Below are positions 23,168 through 34,572 of a DNA stretch of 64,000 nt, piece by piece (position 1 is the stretch's first letter; the number at the start of each line of letters is the position of its first letter). Source of the stretch: Leptobrachium leishanense (lineage: Eukaryota > Chordata > Amphibia > Anura > Megophryidae); contig CM019069.1 in NCBI GenBank assembly GCA_009667805.1, positions 50,550,153-50,614,152 on the forward strand, given 5' to 3'. The translations under genes and the position numbers were made by a program. The notes beneath the pieces were generated by a model. That model ran no database searches, was not told the DNA's origin, and worked only from the letters and a program-made list of their open reading frames with translations.

Positions 23168-23373
23168 TTTTGAGAAAGTATTTTACCAGGAAGGATACAT
23201 TGAGATTTCTCTCGTTTTCAAGTATGTCCTGGGTGGCGAGTATGTACCGTTAGGTGTCTTGCCCAAGGACACTTACTGGAGAGGTGCTCATTGGGATCGA
23301 ACGCATGTCTCCACAGGCTCTCTCCATGCAGAGCAGTGATGTTACCTCTACTCCACCCAGCCGGCACTATTTC
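23168..23373 (-). repeat. tRNA-headed SINE, minus strand
   Basis: On the minus strand: GGGTGGAGTAGAGGTAACAT (A-box-like), CGTTCGATCCC (B box) and the core TCCTTGGGCAAGACACCTAA. The same modules appear in the plus-strand copies at 31086 and 48944. Confidence 0.8.
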
Positions 23374-25395
23374 ATTGCTGTGGTGCTCACAAATGCTAGG
23401 GGATTATCCACTCAGTGCCATCGTTGCAAAAAACTCCCAAAACAAAACAGCTAACAGCCCTGCAATACAGATTTTTCTTGCAACGGAGGCACTTAGTGGA
23501 TAACCCCCATAGGGTTACAACAATAGTTGTAGTTCATTTAAAGGAAAACAGTATTAAAAAATATGGTTCCCTTTTATAGTGTCTTCCTTTATGTGAACTA
23601 CAACTATTGTTTATGAGGACATGAAAATAGTCATAATAATCAGTTTTTCCCCGGGCGTGAGAGTACCCTCACCTATTTTTCCAGAAAAAAAGCACTGGTT
23701 CTACCGGTCATCATCCCTGTGTTAACTCATATTTTTAACCTCTCCCTATCCTCTGGAGTCTTCCCCTCTGCTTTCAAACATGCTCTGATCACCCCCATTC
23801 TAAAAAAGCCATCTCTTGATCCTCCCGCCTTCTTGAACTACCGTCCCATCTCTCTGCTCCCATTTGCCTCCAAAAGCCTAGAATGCCTGGTCTATAACCA
23901 GCTCACCAGTTTTCTTGCTGTTAACTCTCTACTCGATCCGCACCAGTCTGGCTTTCGCTCCCAGCAATCTACTGAAACGGCTCTGACCGAGATGACTAAT
24001 GATTTGGCTGCTGCTAAAACCAAAGGTCACTTCTCCCTCCTTATTCTTTGTGACCTTTCTGCTGCATTCGACACTGTTGAGCACCCTCTTTTGCTCCTCA
24101 CGCTGCGTCAGCTTGGCCTCAGTGATGCCACTCTCTCCTGGTTCTCTTCCCATCTCTCTCCTCGCTCCGTCAGTGTCTCCTTCGCTGGTGCCTTTTCACC
24201 ACCTGTTCCTCTTTCAGTTGGGGTACCTGTTCTGGGTCCCCTACTCTTCTCGATCTATACTGCCTCTCTTTGCAACCTCATCTCTTCCTATGGTTTCAAT
24301 TATCATCTCTATGCTGACGACCCCAAATCTACCTTTCCTCTCCCGATCTCTCTCCTCTGGTGTTGGACCGTGTTACAGGCTGCCTATCGGCTGTCTCTGA
24401 CTGGATGATTTCCTGTTTACTAAAGCTCAACCTCTCAAAAACTGAACTTCTTATCTTCCCTCCTTCTAAGACCTCAATTCCTGCACCAATTTCCCTTCAG
24501 GTGAATGGTGCCACCATTACTTCTACCTCTCAAACTCGTTGCCTTGGGGTCCCTTTGGACTCCAATTTATCCTTTACTCCTCACATTCAGTCTCTAACAA
24601 AATCTTGCTACTTCTACCTAAAAACATTGAACGCATCCGCCCCTTTCTTAATCCAGACTCTACTAAAAAGCCTGTCCAAACTCTTATTATCTCCCGCCTT
24701 GACTACTGCAACCTCCTTCTCTCTGGCCTTAAGAGATCCCAGATTATCCCTCTGCAGTCTGTAATGAACGCCTGTGCCAGACTCATCCACCTCACCTCCC
24801 GCATCTCTCACACCTCACCCCTCTGTCAATCTCTACACTGGCTCCCGGTTTCCTTTAGAATCCATTTCAAAATACTGGTACTCACATACAAAGCTTTCCA
24901 TAACTGCGCCCCTGCCTACTTCTCCTCCCTTATTAGCAGGTATACCCGTTCCCGACCACTTCGCTCTCCCAATGATCTGATGCTATCAGTTGCTCGTACC
25001 CACACACCCAACTCTCGCCTTCAGAACTTCTCCCGAGCTGCCCCCTTTCTATAGAACTCCCTCCCCCACAACATTAGACTCTCCCTGTCTCTCCAGTCCT
25101 CCAAAAAGTCTCTGAAAACGCATTACTTTAGAGAAGCCTATCGGCTAACACCATGATCTCCCCCACTGTCATTTCCTCCTCTTCCCAATCAGCCCTTCTG
25201 CAACCTGCCACTTCACCTACCCTATTCACCCTCACCTAATGGGTCACTCCTCTTCTCTTAGATTGTAAGCTCGAGCCGGGTCCTACCTCCTTCTGTTCCA
25301 CGTGTGTAACATCTATGTATATTTGTTATTCTGTCTCGCCCATTGTACAGCGCTAAGGAATTTGTTGGCGCTTTATAAATACTTGTAACTGTAAC

Positions 25396-26786
25396 TGAAG
25401 CTTGGGGGGAAAAAGGGCAGCTTGGAAACACACACATCTCTTGTTAGTGGTTGTGTGCTACAGATATACATTGTCACCTTTTCTAATAAATTTTCAGGAT
25501 TACCTCAAAACAAGTGAGAACTAGTACAATGAATATTTATTTTCAGAAATGTCCACAAAAATTCAGCAAAGAACGCATGATACCTCAAGTGAATGTTGTT
25601 AATTCTCATTGTTCTAAATTGTTTGTTCCATTGTCGAGCTGTCTTGAATGCTGTTTGTAGCCCCAAAACCTGGAAGCAGTGTATAGTGGCGGCAGCAGAA
25701 GTATTTGTGCAGAAATATAGTTCTAGTTCTCTGACTTCTTGCAAGCCTGTAAGTACAACGAGGAATATGGTGAGGTGAGATGGATTCAAATCAGACAAGC
25801 TTAGTAGTCTGGGCGACAATATTGATATTTTGTGGTTAAGTTGTTAGTGTAATTTCAGTGGCAGAAAATCAGATAGGATGCACAAACCAGAGCAGGAAAT
25901 GGTTCTCAATGGTCTACAGTAGCCAAACTCCCAAGCAGAAAATCCAAAGAGAGGGCCAAGCACTCAGATTCCAAATTTGTCCATTTATTGGACACACAAA
26001 AAGAATGTATTGAGTGTCACCTCCACCCTTTTTCAGAAAGGCTGCCATGACATCCAAAACATCTTTCGATTTGTGTGGCTACAGTAAACTGTCACTTTTG
26101 GAATTTGAGTGCCTGATCCTCTTCGGATTTTCCGCAACTCATGTATGAATGTTTGCAGCCTCCCTGAAGTCAAGAGGTTGCAGGGTTGAGGGTCACCTAA
26201 CTGACCCTCCTCTCCCAAGAATTGTCCTATCTACAGAAGTGTAGACCCGTTACTAGTTAGGAGCACCAAAAGTTGCCTTGTCTGCCTTTCAAATGCTTTA
26301 ATTATAGTCTAACAACTCAAAATCTAAGAGAATCGCCTTAGCAAAATTGAGAAGCAATGCCAATTTGGGAAGTAAATAATCGCAGAGGAAAAGAAGTCCT
26401 TCTGGAATTGGGTATTATACTTACTTTCTTCACTACAAGGTCAACAGGTTAATAAGGTGTTTATGTGCTAATGCTATTTGCAGCATTTCATAAAACCATG
26501 GACAGATGTTTGAAGTGAAAAGGACTGACATACTAAAAATAACACATCCAGGAGAAAACCCAAATATTAGCAAAATGCTGCTTTTAGGCAAAGATATTAA
26601 GAAAATAAATGACGTAAACAAGAAAGAAAAACATTACATCATAAGACAGCAAAAATATTTTTCTGTGATTGGTGTGATTTTTCAAAAAAATTGGATTTTT
26701 GATGTGGGATAAAACACTTGAGTGTTCTACATTATGCAACACATTCAAGTTTCCTATTAATATTGACATTATAGTGACATTGTTGG
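25396..26786. other. No recognised feature
   Basis: Between the L2 end and the foldback element. The longest ORF (minus strand, 25505-25819, 104 codons) has no motif I can name. Nothing else supported. Confidence 0.4.
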
Positions 26787-27430
26787 GATTTTAATAGAGA
26801 TGCGCACCAATTTTTTTTTTCGGCTCGCTTCGGTTAATTTCGTTCTGATTTTGTAACTTTTCATTTCGGCTCGATTCGGACGATTTTCTTTTCGGCTCGT
26901 TTAGTTTCGGCTCGTTTTTCGTATTGACTTTTTTCCCGTGATTTCGGACATTTTCGTGTTATCGGATCGGCTCGTTTTTTGTATCGACTTTTTTTCGTGA
27001 TATCGGAAATTTTCGTGTTTTTCGGAACGTCTGTTCTCCTCGTTTCAAAGTGTCTATTCCTTTTGACTGAAAGTTATTAATGGTTTTTCGGATCCGATAT
27101 TTCTGTCGATACGATAATTCTGTGGATTCAGTAATTCTGTCGATACGGCAACTCTGCCGATTCTATCGTTTTTTTTATTAAATAAAGATCCTTTTATCTT
27201 ATGAATATGCATTGCACAACTTTATTTAATCATATTAAAATGGTATGAAAGGAACAAAAATGAACAAAACGATTTAAAAAAACCAAAACTGACCCAAATG
27301 GTCTAACATTAAAAATAAAAACCAGAATAAAAGGTTTTAAAACAGAAAAAAAGCTGAACAAAATTATCAGAAACGAAAAAAAAACAAGAAAAAATAAAAT
27401 GATTTAAAACGAAAAATAAAATAAAAATTA

Positions 27431-28420
27431 ATGCAGCATATGAATCCGCACACTGCTGGAAAGCACCTCTCTGCGGTATAATTAAGGCAGTATATGAATA
27501 CGCACACTGCGGAGAACAAGCGCCTCTCTGCGCGGTATAATTAATGCAGCATATGAATACGCACACTCGGGGAACAAGCGCCTCTCTGCGCGGTATAATT
27601 AATGCAGCATATGAATACGCACACTGCGGGGAACAAGCACCTCTCTGCATGGTATAATTAATGCAGCATATGAATATGCACACTGCGGGGAACAAGCGCC
27701 TCTCTGCGTGGTATAATTAATGCAGCATATGAATACGCACACTGCGGGGAACAAGCGCCTCTCTGCATGGTATAATTAATGCAGCATATGAATACGCACA
27801 CTGCGGGTAACAAGCGCCTCTCTGCGGTATAATTAATGCAGCATATGAATACGCACACTGCGGGGAACAAGCGCCACTCTGCATGGTATAATTAATGCAG
27901 CATATGAATACGCACACTGCGGGGAACAAGCGCCTCTCTGCGCGGTATAATTAATGCAGCATATGAATACGCACACTGCGGGGAACAAGCGCCTCTCTAC
28001 GCGGTATAATTAATGCAGCATATGAATACGCACACTGCGGGGAACAAGCGCCTCTCTGCGCGGTATAATTAATGCAGCATATGAATACGCACACTGCGGG
28101 GAACAAGCACCTCTCTGCGTGGTATAATTAATGCAGCATATGAATACGCACACTGCGGGGAACAAGCGCCTCTCTGCGCGGTATAATTAATGCAGCATAT
28201 GAATACGCACACTGCGGGGAACAAGCGCCTCTCTGCGTGGTATAATTAATGCAGCATATGAATACGCACACTGCGGGGAACAAGCACCTCTCTGCGCGGT
28301 ATAATTAATGCAGCATATGAATACGCACACTGCGGGGAACAAGCGCCTCTCTGCGTGGTATAATTAATGCAGCATATGAATACGCACACTGCGGGGAACA
28401 AGCGCCTCTCTGCACGGTAT
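27431..28420 (-). repeat. 59-bp tandem array, left (about 17 units)
   Basis: The unit contains TAATTAATGCAGCATATGAA, TACGCACACTGCGGGGAACA and AGCGCCTCTCTGC. Seventeen GCAGCATATGAA-type landmarks occur at roughly 59-bp spacing. Differences between units are single bases, mainly CGCGG/CGTGG/CATGG, indicating recent amplification. Minus-strand ORFs spanning the array result from cycling through three frames and are not genes. Confidence 0.93.
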
Positions 28421-28433
28421 AATTAATGTATAC

Positions 28434-29020
28434 CAAAGTAAAAAAAAAAAAAATGGGGGTGTAGCGATGACAATGTCCTTCTTGAGGTGGAGGTGAAAGT
28501 TCCAATGGTGTTTCCTAGGAATCTTCCTCGCCCAATATCCTCAAATAAAGCACAGATGGAAATACATCATAGCGCGACCCATAATAAACGTATGTCTATA
28601 TATGGATAAATAGAGGCACTCACGTGGAATGAACCCTCCTGGTTCTAGGGAAAATTACGTCTGGGTAATTTCCGGCCTCTCAAATGCCCTTCCGGATCCA
28701 AAGGGTTCAAGTCTCCAGGTCCGTATGTACTGCGTTGCAGGATACGATAAGACTAAAATGGATCACTCCAAAGAAGGCTCCAGCAGTGGATAAAAAGTTC
28801 TTTTAATAAAATTCAAAATAAAACAAACACAAAATGTGCCAAAACGCGTTTCGCCTATTCATACATATATTAGAGGCTTCCTCAGCTGTTTGCTGATATC
28901 AAATGACTTGATCGTTATTTAAATACTCATATCAATCTTTTGATGGTTACGGACAAGGACCATTTTTGTGTGTTTTAGCGATTCCTGTTTTCTTACTATC
29001 AGCGCTACTGTTTTTTTGTA
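28434..29020. mobile_element. Unidentified insertion with a 15-bp TSD
   Basis: ATAATTAATGTATAC is repeated at 28419-28433 and 29021-29035. The 587-bp insert carries a run of 13 A near its left end and, at 28851-28858, AACGCGTTTCGCC, a motif recurrent in amphibian dispersed repeats. The TSD length suggests endonuclease-primed retrotransposition, but there is no A-tail at the expected end in either orientation. I cannot name the family. Confidence 0.6.
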
Positions 29021-29274
29021 ATAATTAATGTATACGTCTGTGTTATATGTATATGTAACTATCCTGTCTGTATATTATAACTTAAAATGCAATAAAATTA
29101 GAATTTTCAATAATTTACAAGGTGTAAAGTGTTTTTTTTCACATTTTAACATGCGAGTGTTTACGGTTATATTTTGTATGAGTTGCGCTTGTTAAAAATA
29201 TTAGAGATGGGGGACTTGTTACATAAATTATTTTGGGGGGAAATTACCCGATTTTTAACAAACGCAACCCATAT

Positions 29275-29868
29275 TAATGTATTAATTATACCGCACAGAG
29301 AGGCGCTTGTTCCTCGCAGTGTGCATATTCATATGCTGCATTAATTATACCGCGCAGAGAGGCGCTTGTTCCCCGCAGTGTGCATATTCATATGCTGCAT
29401 TAATTATACCACGCAGAGAGGCGCTTGTTCCCCGCAGTGTGCATATTCATATGCTGCATTAATTATACCGCGCAGAGAGGCGCTTGTTCCCCGCAGTGTG
29501 CGTATTCATATGCTGCATTAATTATACCACGCAGAGAGGCGCTTGTTCCCCGCAGTGTGCGTATTCATATGCTGCATTAATTATACCACGCAGAGAGGCG
29601 CTTGTTCCCCGCAGTGTGCGTATTCATATGCTGCATTAATTATACCGCGCAGAGAGGCGCTTGTTCCCCGCAGTGTGCGTATTCATATGCTGCATTAATT
29701 ATACCACGCAGAGAGGCGCTTGTTCCCCGCAGTGTGCGTATTCATATGCTGCATTAATTATACCGCGCAGAGAGGCGCTTTTTCGCCGCAGTGTGCGTAT
29801 TCATATGCTGCATTAATTATACCACGCAGAGAGGCGCTTCCCTGCAGTGTGCGAATTCATATGCTGCA
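29275..29868 (+). repeat. 59-bp tandem array, right (about 10 units)
   Basis: The reverse complement of the left-array unit, seen as ATTATACCGCGCAGAGAGGC, GCTTGTTCCCCGCAGTGTGC and GTATTCATATGCTGCATTA. It is the mirror half of the palindromic element. Confidence 0.93.
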
Positions 29869-30767
29869 TTTTGTTTTTTCGTTTTAAATCTTTTTCTTTT
29901 TTTCGATTCTGATAATTTTGTTCAGCTTTTTTTTCGTTTTAAAACCTTTTGTTCTGTTATTTTTTTTACAGTCAGACCACTTGGGTCAGTATTTTATTTT
30001 TGCGTTTTTTAAATCGTTTTGTTCATTTTTGTTCCTTTCATACCATTTTAATATGATTAAATAAAGTTGTGCAATGCATATTCATAAGAAAAAAAGGATC
30101 TTTATTTAATAAAAATGATAGAATTGGCAGAATTACCGTATCGACAGAATTACCATATCGACAGGATTATCGTATCGACAGAATTATCGTATCGACAAAA
30201 ATATCGAATCATTGGAAACGATACAGAATTACGGAATCAGCAATGGAACCAAAAAATACGATCTCCGAAATGACCGAAATGGAACCGAAATCACGAATGG
30301 AACGAAAATGACTTGCGATTTTACACATTTCACGTCCATACGAAAACACGAAAATCTTTTCGTTACGGATCGAAAATCTTTTCCTGTCGGACGTTTTCGG
30401 ATCCGATCCGATTCGGAAATTTGGCCAAATCCAAAGCCACGAATCGGAAAGATTCGTGAAAAATACGAATCGGTCTGAATCGAAACGCACATCCCTAGAT
30501 TTTAATAATGTCTTAAATACTGAAGACGATTGACACATGAGTGTTACCCAAAGATCCCTAAATGTTTCTGCGCCTCTGTTCTCATACACCATTTTTCCCT
30601 AGTAGGAGTTTTTTTGAATCTAAGCCTTTTTTCTCATGTTTGAAAGAGATTTCTTCGAAATGCTTTTGTGAGTGTAATTTTGGGCTTTAATAGTGACCCT
30701 GCACTAGGCAGAATTTTTTTCTAGTAAAAATACTTTTTGAAACAAATATATATCTTGCGATATGAAA

Positions 30768-31078
30768 TAAAAAAAAATGCAGCAAATTCACACTGAATTC
30801 TTTATGTGGCACAGAAATTATATGACAATTGATTTTACCTAATTGCATGTTTACTTTGCTAACATCATCAACTGCACATATTGGTTTGCACAGTAATTCA
30901 TTAGCAAATATCCCATATATTCAATACCTTTCTCTCAAGAAGGAATTCAGTATTTTTCTCTCAAAAAGGTGAACCCAAGTTTACAAACCAGTAATATTAG
31001 CATTGCAGTCATAAATTAATTGTGCTATAATTTCTGTGCCACATAAAGAATTCACAATGTGAAGTTGCAGCATTTTTT
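30768..31078. mobile_element. Palindromic MITE-like inverted repeat
   Basis: The left arm AATTCTTTATGTGGCACAGA followed by AATTATA reappears inverted near 31026-31053 as TATAATTTCTGTGCCACATA and AAGAATT. The arms reach about 55-60 bp, separated by about 190 bp of AT-rich DNA. No TSD determined. Confidence 0.65.
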
Positions 31079-31085
31079 TGTACCA

Positions 31086-31702
31086 GCTGGATGGAGTAGA
31101 GGCAACATCACTGCTCTATAACTGTGGAGATCCAGGTTTGAATCCCGGCCAGAGCACCTCTCCAGTAAGTGTCCTTGGGCAAGTCATCTAACGGTACATA
31201 CTTGCCTACTACACATTATCGGCTGTGGAATCCAGTTGTAACATCTCTACCCAATTTACCGTGGAGAAGCAAGTCAAAATCTCGTTCAGCACATCCCTCA
31301 AATACAACTGTGGAGAAGCAAGTCTCGATTTTACGAGAAGTGGGTTCAACCTAACACCAGGTTGCTGATCTACAATCAAGGAAAGCCGACTCGATCCCAC
31401 TCAGAAGACGCCACCAGCGAGTGTCCTTGGGCAAGACACCTAACAATATGGATGCGCCTACCTCACAAAATACTTGTACTTCTCATAGATTGAGTACCCC
31501 TCAATCAGGTCTTCATCCATGTGTGATATTCCAATGTATCATCCCCTTGTACACTGATCTTGTAAAGCGCTGCACTATATAAATAAAGGATAATAATAAT
31601 AGAAGCTGCAAATCACACCAATTTCTAATGCATTTTAGGATTTGTGAATATAAATACATGTAAGAAGGAATGTTTGTAACACAGACTAGAACATCTTCAA
31701 AT
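31086..31702 (+). repeat. Composite tRNA-headed SINE, copy 1
   Basis: Module 1 has GCTGGATGGAGTAGAGG (A-box-like), CAGGTTTGAATCCC (B box) and GTGTCCTTGGGCAAG. Further related modules follow: one with GGAATCCAGTTGTAACATC and one with CCACTCAGAAGACGCCACC then GTGTCCTTGGGCAAGACACC again. It ends with an L2-like tail, TGTAAAGCGCTGCACTATAT plus AAATAAAGGATAATAATAAT. About 100 bp more beyond the tail is shared with the copy at 48944-49548. Confidence 0.75.
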
Positions 31703-32431
31703 AAGCAGTTATCATGATTTCTGGCAGGAGTACTGATAAAGGATATATCTAGTCTTAACGTCAAGAGATGTCAAGTCATTAACAATATTGAATATGAAAT
31801 TTAAAGGACAGGTGGGTTCTTTTATCTTTTATTACTGAGCCTGTCCCATGCCCCCCAAAAAAAGAGGAAAGTGCATTTGGTATATAATGTACATTTGTTA
31901 TTATGTATTTCATTGAATTGAACAGATTTGAGTGATATTTTCTATTTTGCCCAACGGCAAGTCAGGAGCAAACAAGCTTCTTACTAACTAGTGTAATTTA
32001 ATGTAAATGTTTCTTTCCTATGTATAACATTTTGTCCCATTTTTCTGAATCTTTGCCTATCAGCTTTTCAGAAGCCAAATTATCATAAATTCAGTTATAG
32101 AGTCTACATTCCCCACAAATCGCTCCCACTAGAGTTTCAACCCTTCACAATGTTTCCACTTAATCCCATAATGATCATCCTTTTCTAGGTCCCTATTTTG
32201 TTCCGGATTCCTGGTTTACATAGACGTAGGCTGAGATGTTTTCACAGCAAGTCATATGGCTGTGGCTAATTAGCCTAAGAAATCACACTCATTAACTGAG
32301 GCAGAGCTGGAGCATCCAATGATCCACCTGCCATGAACTGCTATAAACCTGAAGCGACGGCACCCGTTGGCTGAAACATGACTTAACTGAATCGTGATTG
32401 TCATCTTCCTCATACACATCATTTTCTATCC
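31703..32431. other. No recognised feature
   Basis: AT-rich spacer; nothing supported. Confidence 0.4.
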
Positions 32432-32434
32432 TTA

Positions 32435-32808
32435 GGCTAGGGTCAGACGAACGCAGTCCGAGCGCACTCGGAGTGTGTGCATAACAGACAGACGTACTGA
32501 CGGAAGATACTGTAGATACTGTAGCCATTTTGCGTGTAAAGGTGCTGGACGTCGCAAATGCGGTCCATCTGACTTTGTGTCATCACGCACACAGAACGCC
32601 ACGCGGACGTGGCGCACTCTGCGTGTCCATCATAGCGGTTTTACGTTCTAGCCGATCTTGCATCCGTTTGCCACGTGAGTTGTGCGTGCGCAGTTCGGTG
32701 CGCACGTACTTCGTGTGTGGGTCTCCATTGATCATGATTCTATGCTACGACGGACGTTAAACTGTGCGCCAACACGGACGTTAATCCTGCGTTCGTCTGA
32801 CGCCGGCC
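32435..32808. mobile_element. GGCTAGGGTCAGACGA MITE, copy 2 (TTA TSD)
   Basis: The left end GGCTAGGGTCAGACGAACGC and right end GCGTTCGTCTGACGCCGGCC are inverted repeats, flanked by TTA at 32432-32434 and 32809-32811. A TWA-type 3-bp TSD is typical of PIF/Harbinger elements. The CpG-rich interior has no gene. Confidence 0.78.
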
Positions 32809-32811
32809 TTA

Positions 32812-33680
32812 TTGGGCACCAAAAAGGTGTGTTTAGGTGAAAGGTTTATGATTAGTATTGATGTTTTTCTGTCTTAACTGTAGGTGGAAATTATTTGGGC
32901 TGGATTGCTCAGAAATAGCCTTTAGTGGCACATTTAATAACGAGTGCATGAATAGATTTTACACTTGCACAGATTGTTGACTCCAGTGATAAGTACAGAC
33001 AACACTCTATAAACCTTTATTCTAAATTAAAATTATGTTACCCTATGAGGACACAAGGAGGAAATTAGATATAGAATGACCAATGATTGTTTTAAATCAG
33101 CAACATTTATGTTGCTCTACCAATAAATTACATGCCTGCCGGGAAACCAATTAAAATGTAAATTGCAATAATATTGCGCCGTGTAATTCAAACAGCAAAT
33201 AACGTTCTCTTCACCGCGTTAGATTAAAGTTGCACTATAGATGTTCTAAACACAAATTCCCTTCATAAATACTGCTCCACCATCTGGGTACTGCTATTAA
33301 ACTGCAGGGCCACAATCGGAATGATACGAGTTTTGTAAATTCATAAAAAAGCATAAAATTATCTTCCATCTTAAAGTGGGGGCTTTATTACATTTTCTGT
33401 GGAGCTTGTGTGCTTGTATTTGTATGGTCAGCTTATTTTAAGGGGCTACGTGAACACAAAGCAGTTGAACCAAGTAATATCTAAAATGAAAAATAGCATA
33501 TTTTTAAAATACTTATTTCATCACCCGTCTGTTAGTTTTTTCCAATTTAGACTTTTTATTCTTATTTGTAAGATAGAGACATTACTCAAAAATGTGACTA
33601 CATGAGGCAACTTCAAGCCAGCAAAAGGAACTTCTTGAAATCTGAACACAATGTTCACATGCCACAACATAAAATATATA
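32812..33680. other. No recognised feature
   Basis: AT-rich DNA between two MITEs; nothing supported. Confidence 0.4.
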
Positions 33681-34572
33681 CAGGTTTATTCAAAGAGCTC
33701 CGAAATGCTGGCGAAAGGTAATCGAATGCTGAAATTTATCGTACGGTTACCTTTCCTGGCCATTCGGCAATTCAGAGAGCAGGCAGTTCGCCAAATGTTG
33801 GTGAATTGCCTGCACATACGGTGCCTGTTCGAGGGCAGTGAAATCCCCATAGAGAAGCAATGCTTCTTCTATTCAGAGAACAAAAACCAGCAGTGAAAAA
33901 TTGCCGAATTGCCCTGATGTCCGGTGGTTTAATTCGGCAGGTTTATTCAGGCGAATCCCATAGGCTTCAATGTTAAAAATATTCCCGTTTTAATTCAATA
34001 TCTAATAAACTGTTGATTATAATACTCTGCAGTAGAAAGTCTCTTTACTTTTAGATTTTTACGAGTTTTTAGGCATTTTTTGGGATTTTTTTGCAAACAT
34101 TTTTTTCTTTAATCGTCTTTTCTTTTTTCTGTAACAGCCCTTTTTGTTATCATTCATTGGATCTGATATGTAAATTTCAGACATTTTCATTCTGTAGTTT
34201 CTTTGCAAACAGCGTTTTACTTTTCAAACATTCAAGCGTACTGTTTTTTTTTTTCTTCACTCCATTCGTCTGCGGTGTCGGGTTTTTCCAGCGGCTGCTC
34301 TGCACTGTGATCGGCTCCTGCTCGGGTTTTTACGGTGTGTTCGGCGGTGTTAATCCAGATGTTTTTGCGGGTTTCCGTGTGCGTTCGTCCTGGTTTTGCG
34401 GTGAGTTTTTGGTGGGTTTGTGGTAACTTTTCCCTGCACTACGACGGCTCTGTGATGCTTGCTGAATGCACCGCAGGGTCGCCAAAATGGGATCTCCAAA
34501 TCGCACCGAATTGAGGAGAACGAAAAGTCACTGAACGTGCGGTGACTTTTCGATTGTCTTTGAATAACCCTG
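33681..34572. mobile_element. CAGGGTTATTCAAAGAG element, copy 2
   Basis: Ends CAGGTTTATTCAAAGAGCTC and GTCTTTGAATAACCCTG. Collinear with copy 1 throughout, including the TTTCGGCGAATTT-type interior, the poly-T block and the hairpin AAAGTCACTGAACGTGCGG. ATA flanks both ends, but other copies do not share a 3-bp rule. Confidence 0.8.

Larger units (their letters stand above)
22616..23697. mobile_element. hAT-type non-autonomous element (8-bp TSD GTTCTACC)
   Basis: GTTCTACC is duplicated at 22608-22615 and 23698-23705. The ends CAGGGCTTTTTTT and AAAAAAAGCACTG are short inverted repeats starting with CAG, as in hAT elements. Removing it restores the L2 reading frame. It carries a 43-bp minisatellite (22987-23160) and a minus-strand SINE (23168-23373). 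No transposase. Confidence 0.88.
22500..25160 (+). pseudogene. L2 reverse transcriptase, degraded
   Basis: Recognisable motifs in order are TTCLLDPIPSHL, then after the insertion [53 protein letters not shown] and HLYADD (near 24310), the polymerase active-site motif. Beyond this the frame changes at least twice (about 24330-24370 and 24640-24660), and a stop falls in the conserved region near 25050. The C-terminal LHWLPVSFRIHFKILVLTYK and LRSPNDL motifs are still readable. It lacks the endonuclease and cannot encode a working protein. Confidence 0.88.
22430..25395 (+). mobile_element. L2: L2-type LINE, interrupted by a hAT element
   Basis: The polymerase coding region runs from about 22500 to 22615, is broken by the hAT insertion 22616-23697, and resumes in the same frame at 23706. 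The 3' end carries GATTGTAAGCTCGAGCCGGG and the AGCGCTAAGGAATTTGTTGG terminal stem, then short TGTAAC repeats. This is the standard L2 3' end, shared by the fragments at 14258, 15682, 37450 and 42838. The 5' part (endonuclease) is missing. Confidence 0.88.
26795..30497. mobile_element. Foldback (long inverted repeat) element, copy 1; 8-bp TSD GATTTTAA
   Basis: GATTTTAA is duplicated at 26787-26794 and 30498-30505. The termini are TAGAGATGCGC and the inverted GCACATCCCTA. The inverted arms are about 630 bp (26795-27430 and 29869-30497) and rich in TTTCGG/TCGTATCGACA words. Between them lie two tandem arrays of the same 59-bp unit in opposite orientations (27431-28420 and 29275-29868) and a central segment with a further insertion. 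The 8-bp TSD suggests the hAT superfamily. No transposase ORF is visible. Confidence 0.85.

Noticed and set aside
25505..25819. 104-codon minus-strand ORF
   Set aside because: No motif, splice context or promoter that I can recognise; could be a remnant of an unidentified repeat, but unsupported.
27309..28505. Cysteine-rich repetitive ORFs (CINYT..GACSPQCAYSYAAL) on the minus strand
   Set aside because: They are translations of the 59-bp array. Because 59 is not a multiple of 3, successive units are read in three frames; there is no start context or non-repeat coding sequence.
27431..29868. CRISPR-like array
   Set aside because: Units are contiguous 59-bp tandem repeats without unique spacers, in a vertebrate context.
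31100..31160. Functional tRNA gene
   Set aside because: A- and B-box-like words are present, but no cloverleaf with acceptor stem is formed and the sequence continues into a SINE core and tail.
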